A DNA stretch of 57,326 bases from Candidatus Rifleibacterium amylolyticum (GTDB taxonomy: Bacteria; Muiribacteriota; Ozemobacteria; Ozemobacterales; Ozemobacteraceae): contig JAACJG010000021.1 in assembly GCA_009917695.1 (NCBI GenBank), positions 1 to 57,326 of the forward strand. Direction: 5' to 3'. Position 1 is the first letter of the stretch, and every line of letters starts with the position of its first letter. Positions 36,200 to 43,242 of the stretch are shown here, one piece after another. The position numbers and the translations under genes are program-made. The notes beneath the pieces were generated by a model. It worked only from the letters and a program-made list of their open reading frames with translations, had not been told where the DNA came from and did no database searches.

Positions 36200-36675
36200 A
36201 AAACGACGGAATCATAACCCCCGAAGAACTCACCCCCGTCTTACCGCCACTGGCGAGACTCGAAAAGGGGCCAGTAGCCATAATCGAATGCTTGCAGGAT
36301 ATTCCTTGCGATCCCTGCGTTTCTGCCTGCCCTACTAAAGCGATCAAGATGAAGGAAGGCATCACCGACAAACCCTTGCTTGATTTCGCCGCCTGTACCG
36401 GCTGTGGCCTTTGTATCCCAAAATGCCCCGGTCTTGCCATCTTCGTGATCAACATGAAGCATACTGCCGGCATGGCAACAGTTTCCATGAGCCATGAGCT
36501 GCTTCCGGTGCCGGAAAAGGGCCAGGAAGTCACCGCACTCGACAGAGCCGGCAAAGTTGTCGGCAAGGTCAAAGTCGTTCGCGTCATCAATCCACCGGCA
36601 TATGACCGCACTGCCGTTGTAACTGTCGAAGTTCCGGCCGATCAGGTCAACAACATTCGCGCCATCAGGGTATAA
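36193..36675 (+). CDS. 4Fe-4S ferredoxin-like subunit
   Basis: This 160-residue protein has two cluster motifs: CDPCVSACPTKAI (about 39-51) and CTGCGLCIPKCPG (about 67-79). The first keeps CxxCxxxCP with an additional upstream Cys (IIECLQDIPC). The C-terminal half (about 85-160) is a small beta-rich domain with no cluster. It presumably carries electrons out of the flavin subunits. It is overlapped with the previous gene and followed 12 bases later by the BFD-like gene. Confidence 0.88.
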   Translation: MLKNDGIITPEELTPVLPPLARLEKGPVAIIECLQDIPCDPCVSACPTKAIKMKEGITDKPLLDFAACTGCGLCIPKCPGLAIFVINMKHTAGMATVSMSHELLPVPEKGQEVTALDRAGKVVGKVKVVRVINPPAYDRTAVVTVEVPADQVNNIRAIRV

Positions 36676-36687
36676 GGGAGTCACCTC

Positions 36688-36978
36688 ATGAAAATCATCT
36701 GTAGATGTCAGGATGTTACCGAAGACGAAATCATTGCCGCCATCAGACAGGGCGCAACTACTATAGACGAGATCAGACGCCTGGTCAGGGCCGGCATGGG
36801 TCAGTGCCAGGGTCGCACCTGCCGCCGTCTCGTTGCACAGATCATCAGCCGCGAACTTAAAACACCGCCGGCTGAGATATATCCGCCGACCTTTCGACCA
36901 CCCAACCGACCGGTTTCGTTCGAGCTGATCATGGCTGAACTTGAGCGCCAGGAAGCGGAAAACGGAGAAAAGAAATGA
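36688..36978 (+). CDS. BFD-like [2Fe-2S] protein
   Basis: This 96-residue protein starts with CRCQDVTEDEIIAAIRQG, and a second cysteine pair, GQCQGRTC, follows 32 residues later. This is the bacterioferritin-associated-ferredoxin (BFD) cluster layout. The same domain is fused into HcnB/SoxA-like subunits elsewhere, while here it is a separate gene. The C-terminal 40 residues are Pro-rich and then helical. It overlaps the next gene by 4 bases. Confidence 0.87.
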   Translation: MKIICRCQDVTEDEIIAAIRQGATTIDEIRRLVRAGMGQCQGRTCRRLVAQIISRELKTPPAEIYPPTFRPPNRPVSFELIMAELERQEAENGEKK

Positions 36979-38120
36979 ACAGAGCATTCGACGCAGTAAT
37001 TATCGGCGGCGGCATTCTCGGCGTAGCAACTGCCTATGAGCTTGCCCGCGCCGGCATGAAAAATGTATGTGTTCTCGAGCGCCATTATCTGGCGAGTGGT
37101 TCGACCGGGCGCTGTGGTGGTGGCTTTCGCCAGCAGTGGAGCACTGAAGCCAACACCCTGCTCGCCATGGATTCGGTAAAAAGACTCGAAGGCCTTGAAG
37201 AAGAGCTTGGCTATCATACTGAATTCTTTCAGGGTGGCTATCTTATTCTTGCCCACACTCCAGAAGAAGAACAACAGTTCGCGAAAAACGTCGAGATGCA
37301 GCGCCGCCTCGGTCTCGAAGTCAACATCGTCGACCCCGATGAGGCAGTAAGAATCGTGCCTTATCTCAACAAAGAAACCATCAGAAAAGCGACATGGTGT
37401 CCCAAAGACGGCCATATCAACCCGTTTCTGCTGACTCAGGGTTATGCCAATGCCGCCCGACGACTCGGTGTACAGATTCATCTGTGGACTAACGTTGTCG
37501 GCATAATGAAAAAGAGTGACACCTTCTTTGTTATGACCGAATCAGGCAACACATACCAGACGCCGCTGCTTTTCAACTGTGCCGGCGGCTTCTCGCGCAG
37601 TATAGGCGCCATGCTCAACGTCGAGATTCCGGTAGATCCATATCGCCACGAAATTCTCGTAACAGAGCCGGTCGAACGCCTTTGGAACCCGATGGTCATC
37701 AGTTTCAGCGTCGGCCTTTATGCCCGCCAGGAGATGAGCGGCGGCGTGGTTATGGGCATGGGTGATCCCAACGAGCCGGTCGGCACTTTCGTTGGCAGCT
37801 CGATGCACTTCATGTATGAAATGGCACAGCGCTTCACCAGGCTATTCCCGAAACTCGACAAACTGCGCATAGTAAGACAGTGGGCCGGTCTCTACGAAAT
37901 GACCGCCGACGCCCAGCCAATTCTTGGCCCGGTCGAAGAAGTCGATAACTTCTATCAGGCTTCCGGCTTCTCTGGTCATGGCTTGATGCTTGCTCCGGCC
38001 GTCAGCCAGATACTCGCCGACATGGTCGTCAACAAAACGAAGAGCGAAGTCGTTGACAGCCTCAATGTTAAACGGCTCTACAACCTCAAAGACGTAGTGA
38101 AAGAGAAATCAGTAGTTTAA
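36975..38120 (+). CDS. FAD-dependent amine/amino-acid dehydrogenase catalytic subunit (DAO family; HcnC/SoxB-like)
   Basis: This 381-residue protein has an N-terminal dinucleotide motif VIIGGGILGVATAYELA (about 8-24), then STGRCGGGFRQQWS near the flavin. At the C-terminus, WAGLYEMTADAQPILGP and GFSGHGLMLAPAVSQ are both typical of sarcosine oxidase beta, HcnC and dye-linked L-proline dehydrogenase beta. It would oxidise an amine or imino/amino acid such as sarcosine, glycine or proline; sequence alone does not say which. With the four upstream genes it makes a complete split complex. Confidence 0.9.
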   Translation: MNRAFDAVIIGGGILGVATAYELARAGMKNVCVLERHYLASGSTGRCGGGFRQQWSTEANTLLAMDSVKRLEGLEEELGYHTEFFQGGYLILAHTPEEEQQFAKNVEMQRRLGLEVNIVDPDEAVRIVPYLNKETIRKATWCPKDGHINPFLLTQGYANAARRLGVQIHLWTNVVGIMKKSDTFFVMTESGNTYQTPLLFNCAGGFSRSIGAMLNVEIPVDPYRHEILVTEPVERLWNPMVISFSVGLYARQEMSGGVVMGMGDPNEPVGTFVGSSMHFMYEMAQRFTRLFPKLDKLRIVRQWAGLYEMTADAQPILGPVEEVDNFYQASGFSGHGLMLAPAVSQILADMVVNKTKSEVVDSLNVKRLYNLKDVVKEKSVV

Positions 38121-38148
38121 ACTGTCCCGGCGCGGAGTCGCACTACAC

Positions 38149-38197
38149 GGTCATTCTGCGCGGAGCGAAGCGAAGTCGTAGAATCTATGGGATGACT
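38149..38197. repeat. dispersed repeat of the GTCATTCTG-AGCGAAG-GAATCT type
   Basis: GGTCATTCTGCGCGGAGCGAAGCGAAG and TCGTAGAATCTATGGGATGAC together match the widely scattered intergenic unit 'GTCATTCTGAGCG-AGCGAAGAATCT-GGATGAC'. The ends GTCAT/ATGAC are inverted. It lies between the dehydrogenase cluster and the promoter of the next gene. Confidence 0.65.
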
Positions 38198-38238
38198 TTT
38201 TATGCCTCATTTGAATGAGATTCAGCGCCGGTGGTACA

Positions 38239-38267
38239 TTGACGTAAGTTGCTAAAATCATTAAAAT
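38239..38267 (+). promoter_or_regulatory. sigma-70-like promoter of the HExxH protein gene
   Basis: TTGACG (5 of 6) and TAAAAT (5 of 6) lie 17 bases apart, about 34 bases before the GTG start. Confidence 0.65.
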
Positions 38268-38300
38268 TAAAAAATAATCTTGAACAGGAGGCTCAATAAC

Positions 38301-40082
38301 GTGATAAGTTTTCACAAGCGAGCGCTTTCTCTGGCTCTGGTAGCCGGCATGCTGTTTTCGGGCAGTGCTTTTGCCAGACCGCCAGTCACCACTATTTCTA
38401 ACGACCCCAACCCTCTCGGTGATAAGCCTATCGCCGTTATGGAGCCGGTAACCGCCGGCAAAGGCAATATCATCGGCGGCTTTCTCGGCAAAGCTCTCAA
38501 CCTGCCAAAGACTGTCAAACTCGACGATGCCGGCTTTCTGCTTTTTGGCCTGTCAGCAGATGCGATGCAGGTCACTCCGGCTGATCCCAAGTCAGACACC
38601 GTCAAAAAAGTTCTGCCTTACCTCCTCGACAGCAAGGAAATGAAAGACGTTCTCAAACTGCGCCGCACGGCACGCCAGATCCGTTTTCAAGCGCTGAAAG
38701 ATACGGTGAACAAAGCCAAGGAAATCAGTGCCGAACAGAAAACTGGTATCAATAATTTCATGTCGCAGTCGGTTGGTGCACCTGTTATCGTCATGGGCAA
38801 ATCGCCACTGCCAAGATTCATGCCGGCGCCAGGCCCCTGCATGATTCCGATGGGTGCCGAAATGGTTGAAAACAAGAGTGGCAAGCGCATCGGTATTGAA
38901 ACCTCGATGATCTGCATCATGGACATAGGTGAAGGCGGCGAGGTTATTTTCTCGGTCGATAACGCCATGCGCAATGACACTCTCGACCTTGTCATCGCCC
39001 ACGAAACCGCTCATGCCATTCAGTTTGACATGTATAGCAAACTGTTTCAGGCAATACAGCGCACCAGCTCAAACGGACATGACGCTCCGATCATCACCGA
39101 CGTTGGCCTCGCCTATGTTGAAGGCTGGGCAGAAGCATTTGAAGCTGTTTATGGTCCTGCCAACCTCAAGCTTGCCGAAAAAGACCGCAAGAAATACAAC
39201 ATCTCTGAATTTCTCTATGGCCGCCAGGATCCGATCCGCCGCGACCGCTACGTCTGGGCCAGCCACACCGGCAAAAAGACCGGCGTTCTCAAGAACGGCC
39301 TGCAGCTGATGTCGACCGAAGGCGTCATCGCCGGTCATATCCATGACATTCTTACCAGCCGGGCGATCAATGCTCCATTCGAAAAGATCATTCAGACCAT
39401 GCTGACTTCACCGATGAACTTCATGGAATTCATAGACAATTACGTCAAGCTGTTCCCTGAAGACAAAAAGGTGATCTATCGCATCATTCTCGAAAATTCA
39501 CACTACGTGACCATGGATGCCCAGGCCGCTCAGGGATACAAAAATTACTACGAAAACAAAGTAGCTTACACTCAGAAGAAAATCAGCAAAGCAGATTTCG
39601 ACAAGGTGAAGAGCCAGTATAAAGCTTATACAGAAGCCCTGTTTGCCAAAGCCATGAAGAGCGGCAACATCTTCGCCAACGTTGGTCCGCAGATGTGGTT
39701 TGCCGGCAAGATAAACCTCAGTGCGCTCAAGCGTGAACCTTCTGAAGCCAAAAAATTTATTGCCAGAGCTTTTGGCAAAAAGGACAAATTCTACGAATTC
39801 AGACTCGACCTCAACACCGCCACTGTAGATATGTTCAGAATGATTGGTTTCGCCGAAGCTGATGCATCAAAACTGGTCGAAGCTCGCGACAAAGAAGGTT
39901 TCTTCAAGGGCGGCAACCCGGTTACCACTATCAAAAAGATAGTTGGCGACGAAAGATTCAGCAAATACAATTCAGTTCTGAATCTGGCTCCTTATGACCA
40001 TACCAAAGCCGACGTCATCGCTCAGTACAAAGAGCAGTCACTCGCTCTCTGGCCCGAAGACATCGCCAAACTGGCCAACTGA
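38301..40082 (+). CDS. exported putative metallopeptidase with HETAH motif and C-terminal helix-hairpin-helix
   Basis: This 593-residue protein starts with GTG at 38301, because ACAGGAGG lies at 38283-38290; a TTG upstream would place that site inside the gene. A signal peptide ends near residue 25 (SAFA). VIAHETAHAIQFD at about 232-243 gives a zinc-binding H234-E-x-x-H238, and AYVEGWAEAF at about 271-280 can offer the third ligand (E274 or E278), as in gluzincins. The region at about 500-580 holds a helix-hairpin-helix-like segment (LDLNTATVDMFRMIGFAEAD), as in ComEA-type proteins. I know no named family with this combination. Single gene with its own promoter and terminator. Confidence 0.75.
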   Translation: MISFHKRALSLALVAGMLFSGSAFARPPVTTISNDPNPLGDKPIAVMEPVTAGKGNIIGGFLGKALNLPKTVKLDDAGFLLFGLSADAMQVTPADPKSDTVKKVLPYLLDSKEMKDVLKLRRTARQIRFQALKDTVNKAKEISAEQKTGINNFMSQSVGAPVIVMGKSPLPRFMPAPGPCMIPMGAEMVENKSGKRIGIETSMICIMDIGEGGEVIFSVDNAMRNDTLDLVIAHETAHAIQFDMYSKLFQAIQRTSSNGHDAPIITDVGLAYVEGWAEAFEAVYGPANLKLAEKDRKKYNISEFLYGRQDPIRRDRYVWASHTGKKTGVLKNGLQLMSTEGVIAGHIHDILTSRAINAPFEKIIQTMLTSPMNFMEFIDNYVKLFPEDKKVIYRIILENSHYVTMDAQAAQGYKNYYENKVAYTQKKISKADFDKVKSQYKAYTEALFAKAMKSGNIFANVGPQMWFAGKINLSALKREPSEAKKFIARAFGKKDKFYEFRLDLNTATVDMFRMIGFAEADASKLVEARDKEGFFKGGNPVTTIKKIVGDERFSKYNSVLNLAPYDHTKADVIAQYKEQSLALWPEDIAKLAN

Positions 40083-40092
40083 TTCCGCAGCG

Positions 40093-40126
40093 AAAAAGCC
40101 GCCCGAACGGGCGGCTTTTTATTTTG
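40093..40126 (+). terminator. rho-independent terminator
   Basis: GCCGCCC-GAAC-GGGCGGC is flanked by AAAAA and TTTTTATTTT, 13 bases after the stop codon of the HExxH protein gene. It can work in both directions. Confidence 0.92.
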
Positions 40127-40149
40127 CCTGATTTGCGCTGGTCAATTTT

Positions 40150-40338
40150 TCAGCGGCGGTTCTGCCAGCCATTCTCCCACCATGTGCGTGAATTGGCGCG
40201 GCAGAGAATAATGGGTTTACTCTGAGGTCTTACTGATACGGCGAGAGCGCCGACAATTCTTGGAACCAGAGTCTCCGGCTGAGCCTTGGCGTGACGGCGA
40301 CTGAGATAGAATTCAGAAAACAAAGAGTGTTTAAGCAT
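40150..40338 (-). CDS. small basic hypothetical protein
   Basis: This 62-residue protein is rich in Arg and Ser and has no membrane helix. The ATG at 40338 has GAGGAGC upstream and overlaps the stop of the preceding gene (TGATG), so it looks translated by coupling. The family is unknown. Its end is 24 bases from the terminator of the convergent gene. The coupling signal is the main reason to accept it. Confidence 0.5.
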   Translation of the reverse strand: MLKHSLFSEFYLSRRHAKAQPETLVPRIVGALAVSVRPQSKPIILCRANSRTWWENGWQNRR

Positions 40339-40610
40339 CAGTTGCTCCTCATACCCGGCCGCGGCCCCCGCCGGGCGCGGCAGAGGTTCTCAAGTTCGAT
40401 TTCGAGTTCGCGCAGCTTGCGATCGATCGCGTTGAGGCGGTCGATTTCTTCGCGGCACTTTTCCGAAATCTCTTCTTCGACGACCTTTTCTTCGCGTTTA
40501 AGCGCTTCGATTGAATTCTGTATCAGTTTCATGCGCAGCTTCTCTTCGTTGTTCAGCTGCAGCTCAGGTTCAGGATCACGTGTCTTGAACAAAGGGATGA
40601 GCACACCCAT
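40338..40610 (-). CDS. small coiled-coil hypothetical protein
   Basis: This 90-residue protein starts at the ATG at 40610, set by GGAGGG six bases upstream; the open frame runs back to 40766 but without such a site. Residues about 25-78 form a charged coiled coil (IEALKREEKVVEEEI, IDRLNAIDRKLRELEIELE). The tail is RGPRPG-rich. It has no export signal. It is the first of a two-gene unit that is divergent from the alkaline phosphatase gene across a 158-base gap. Confidence 0.6.
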   Translation of the reverse strand: MGVLIPLFKTRDPEPELQLNNEEKLRMKLIQNSIEALKREEKVVEEEISEKCREEIDRLNAIDRKLRELEIELENLCRARRGPRPGMRSN

Positions 40611-40768
40611 CTTGGCCCTCCGTCTTAAAGTTTGTCGACTGTCTTCTACAGCGACTTCTATTCTATCGGCAAACCCCGGCGAATTCCTTAGCGACTCAAT
40701 TACAGCTTGCGCAGTTGGACTGATTGGGTTAAATTCTTTGACATACAGAGATGCGAAAGGAAGCAATC

Positions 40769-41875
40769 ATGTCATTCAGGTCAAAGCATTTCCGCTTTTT
40801 TATCGTTCTTTTTCTTGCGATTATCGTGTCGGCGCAATCAGATGCGAAGCCGAAAAATATAATTTTCATGATCGGTGATGGGATGGGCATTGCTCATGTC
40901 ACAGCCGCCAAGATAGTCAAGGGCAGCATCGACATGGAACGCTGCAAAGTCATGGGCATGCACATGACCGCATCTGCCGACAACCCGGTTACCGACTCTG
41001 CCGCGGCGGGCACTGCGCTTTCTACCGGCTTTCGAACCAATAACGATGTAGTTGGTCTCTGCCCTGAAGGCAAGCCACTGAAGAATCTCATGGAATACGC
41101 CCACGAGACCGGCAGAGCAACTGGTGTTGCCGTGACGGTTATACTTACTCATGCAACTCCGGCCGCTTTTTATGCTCACCATAAAGCCCGCTACCATTAC
41201 GACATCATTGCCGACCAGATGATAGAATCGGGCCTCGATGTCATGATCGGGGGCGGCTGGAACAACTTCTACCCGAAAACCTTCACCGGCAGCCGACGCA
41301 AGGATGACCGCAACCTAATTCTCGAGCTGCGCAAAAAAATGCCGGTGGTGACGTCTTATGAATCGCTGATGCAGGCCGACGGCATTCGCCAGATCACTGC
41401 CATGCTGGACGGCGGGCACCTGCCGCATGCTTCAAAGCGTGATTATACGTTGGGGAATCTTACCGACAAGGCAATCAGTCTTCTTAATCAGAATCAGAAG
41501 GGCTTCGTTCTCATGGTCGAAGGCTCACAGATAGATCTTGCCGCCCATGACAATGACATGCAGCGTGTAATCGATGAAACCCTGGATTTTGATACTGCCG
41601 TTAAAAGCGCTCTCGACTTTGCCGTAGCAGATGGCAACACTCTCGTAGTGATAACCGCCGACCACGAAACCGGTGGTCTGAGCTTTCCCTACAAGTCTAT
41701 CGAAGGCAACAAAATAGTCGCAGGCAAATTTTCATCTGACAATCATACCGCTGCCATGGTTCCGGTATTTGCCTTTGGCCCCGATGCCGAGAAATTTGGT
41801 GGCATTTATGACAATACACATATCGGAAAGACTCTGATCGAGCTGGTAAAATGCGATGCCGAACCCTGCAACTGA
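40769..41875 (+). CDS. secreted alkaline phosphatase (PhoA family)
   Basis: This 368-residue protein has a signal peptide (about 1-26) and the alkaline phosphatase fold. Metal Asp D37 is in MIGDGMG, the nucleophile is S77 in PVTDSAAAGTAL, and the metal His residues are in THATPAAF, HDNDM and ITADHETGG. It removes phosphate from monoesters outside the cytoplasm. The start at 40769 is chosen for AAAGGAAG five bases upstream. It is shorter than E. coli PhoA (about 450), like Bacillus or Vibrio short forms. A mini-gene overlaps its 3' end by 20 bases. Confidence 0.93.
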   Translation: MSFRSKHFRFFIVLFLAIIVSAQSDAKPKNIIFMIGDGMGIAHVTAAKIVKGSIDMERCKVMGMHMTASADNPVTDSAAAGTALSTGFRTNNDVVGLCPEGKPLKNLMEYAHETGRATGVAVTVILTHATPAAFYAHHKARYHYDIIADQMIESGLDVMIGGGWNNFYPKTFTGSRRKDDRNLILELRKKMPVVTSYESLMQADGIRQITAMLDGGHLPHASKRDYTLGNLTDKAISLLNQNQKGFVLMVEGSQIDLAAHDNDMQRVIDETLDFDTAVKSALDFAVADGNTLVVITADHETGGLSFPYKSIEGNKIVAGKFSSDNHTAAMVPVFAFGPDAEKFGGIYDNTHIGKTLIELVKCDAEPCN

Positions 41876-42017
41876 TAAAAAACCGGTTAAACTGTCGACC
41901 CTGCTGATTATTATTGTCGCGTTGTTACTTATGTTTGCCGGGTTCAGAAACGGCGAACACGCAAGTTACTTTCAGAAAGCCATCATGGTGTGTACACAAT
42001 GCATAGGACTTGGTTGA
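41856..42017 (+). CDS. CD1871A-family CXXC mini-protein
   Basis: This 53-residue protein has one membrane helix (about 14-30). The end is QKAIMVCTQCIGLG, matching the CD1871A family ending 'KA--IC-ECIGIG'. It overlaps the phosphatase gene end (20 bases, another frame) and the start of the NapH-like gene (19 bases), so all three are packed together. Family members usually sit beside a NapH-like ferredoxin, as here. They may act in electron transfer to periplasmic flavoproteins; the CXXC may be redox-active, which is inference. Confidence 0.8.
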   Translation: MPNPATDKKPVKLSTLLIIIVALLLMFAGFRNGEHASYFQKAIMVCTQCIGLG

Positions 42018-42943
42018 ACTTCAGATTCTGGGTGCAGGCTGTCGCCACTCTGCTCACCAATGCTTATCTAAAAGGTTTCAAGGCAGGCACGCTTTATACC
42101 GGCCCGCTCAAGCATGTGTGTGTGCCGACGCTGAACTGCTACAGCTGCCCGGCAGCCATGTATTCGTGCCCGATCGGCGCGATTCAGGTCACGGTTGCCG
42201 GCGCGGGCGGACTCGACATTACAGCGACCCAGGGCCTGTGGGCGCGGTTGGTAGCAATTTCGACTTCGCTGCCGATGTTGACCATCGGCTTTCTTATGTT
42301 GGTCGGTGGTGTTGTCGGTCGCGCCGCCTGTGGCTGGATCTGCCCGTTCGGCTGGTTTCAGGAACTGCTCAACAAGATTCCGTCGCCTAAATTCAACGGC
42401 CCGCAGTTTTTAAAATATCTCAAGTATATCGTTCTGATCGTTTTCGTCTTTTTGCTGCCGGCTTTCTGGCTGGACGAATTCGACGGCGGTGAGCCCTCAT
42501 TCTGCAAGTACATCTGCCCGGCCGGCACGCTCGAAGGCGGTCTGCCGATCGCCTGGCTGCAGCCGCAGATACGAAGCCAGCTTGGCTGGCTGTTCACCTG
42601 GAAAGCCTCGTTACTGGCACTGATTATCGTGCTTTCGGTGTTTTTCCGACGACCGTTCTGTCGCTGGTTATGCCCGCTCGGCGCCTTTTATGGACCGCTT
42701 AACAAGGTGAGTCTCTACAAGCTCGAAATTGACAAAGACGCCTGCATTGAATGTGGCGCCTGCACGAAAAAATGCCCGGTCAGCCTCGATGTGCCGCGTC
42801 AGCTCGATAATGCCGAATGCCTGCGCTGCCTGGAATGCAAAAGCATCTGCCCGGTAAAGGTCATCAACCTCAGTGGGCCCGGGATCAAAACCGAGCTTCT
42901 GACACCGGCACAAACCGCCGAAATCAAAGAACAGACCGACTGA
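41999..42943 (+). CDS. NapH/MauN-type membrane 4Fe-4S protein
   Basis: This 314-residue protein has four to five membrane helices and the typical cytoplasmic-side Cys-Pro motifs: CYSCPAAMYSCPIGA, CGWICPFGWFQE, CKYICPAGTLEGG and CRWLCPLGAFYG. Near the C-terminus are two [4Fe-4S] ferredoxin motifs, CIECGACTKKCPV and CLRCLECKSICPV. Such proteins pass electrons across the membrane in nitrate, nitrite, flavin or thiol systems. The start at 41999 (MHRTWLNFRFWVQ) is preferred over GTG at 41990. The gene overlaps the CXXC mini-gene. Confidence 0.92.
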   Translation: MHRTWLNFRFWVQAVATLLTNAYLKGFKAGTLYTGPLKHVCVPTLNCYSCPAAMYSCPIGAIQVTVAGAGGLDITATQGLWARLVAISTSLPMLTIGFLMLVGGVVGRAACGWICPFGWFQELLNKIPSPKFNGPQFLKYLKYIVLIVFVFLLPAFWLDEFDGGEPSFCKYICPAGTLEGGLPIAWLQPQIRSQLGWLFTWKASLLALIIVLSVFFRRPFCRWLCPLGAFYGPLNKVSLYKLEIDKDACIECGACTKKCPVSLDVPRQLDNAECLRCLECKSICPVKVINLSGPGIKTELLTPAQTAEIKEQTD

Positions 42944-42999
42944 GCAACTGTAAGACCAGACAATATAGCTGTTCACGCTGAATCATACCCGGGCGATTA

Positions 43000-43083
43000 T
43001 TCGTGCTCGTGCTCAGCGAAGCGGTTCTCGTAATCGAAAAGATCGATTACGATTACGAGAACGAGCACGAGTACGAATACGAG
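43000..43083. repeat. composite repeat locus B: hexamer tract forming a large hairpin
   Basis: The right arm (43044-43083) reads CGATTA, CGATTA, CGAGAA, CGAGCA, CGAGTA, CGAATA and CGAG in hexamer phase. The left arm (43000-43036) carries the inverse TCGTGCTCGTGCTC and TTCTCGTAATCG. The arms can pair around an AAAAGAT loop. The hexamer is the same family as the GATTAC tract at 2.25 kb. An open frame through it is not convincing as a gene. Confidence 0.8.
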
Positions 43084-43159
43084 TTAACCGATGATGAAGC
43101 CAGTCTTCTGGCCTGCCCGCTGGTCGCGCACTTGCGCGACCAGACAACAATTGGTAAAA

Positions 43160-43232
43160 TCTGCGCAATCTGCGGATACTGTCTTCTTTTCTTCAAGCAT
43201 CCGCTCTTCGTGTCTCTGTGACTTTGCGCGAG
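43160..43232. repeat. composite repeat locus B: 9-mer pair and 27-base unit
   Basis: TCTGCGCAA and TCTGCGGAT (43160-43177) are followed by CTTCGTGTCTCTGTGACTTT-GCGCGAG (43206-43232). Both families are also present in the same order at 34.52-34.65 kb. Confidence 0.75.
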
Positions 43233-43242
43233 CTCTTCTTTC

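Noticed and set aside
43003-43221. 72-codon frame across the 43-kb repeats
   Set aside because: It runs through short repeat families and a hairpin and has no plausible start signal.
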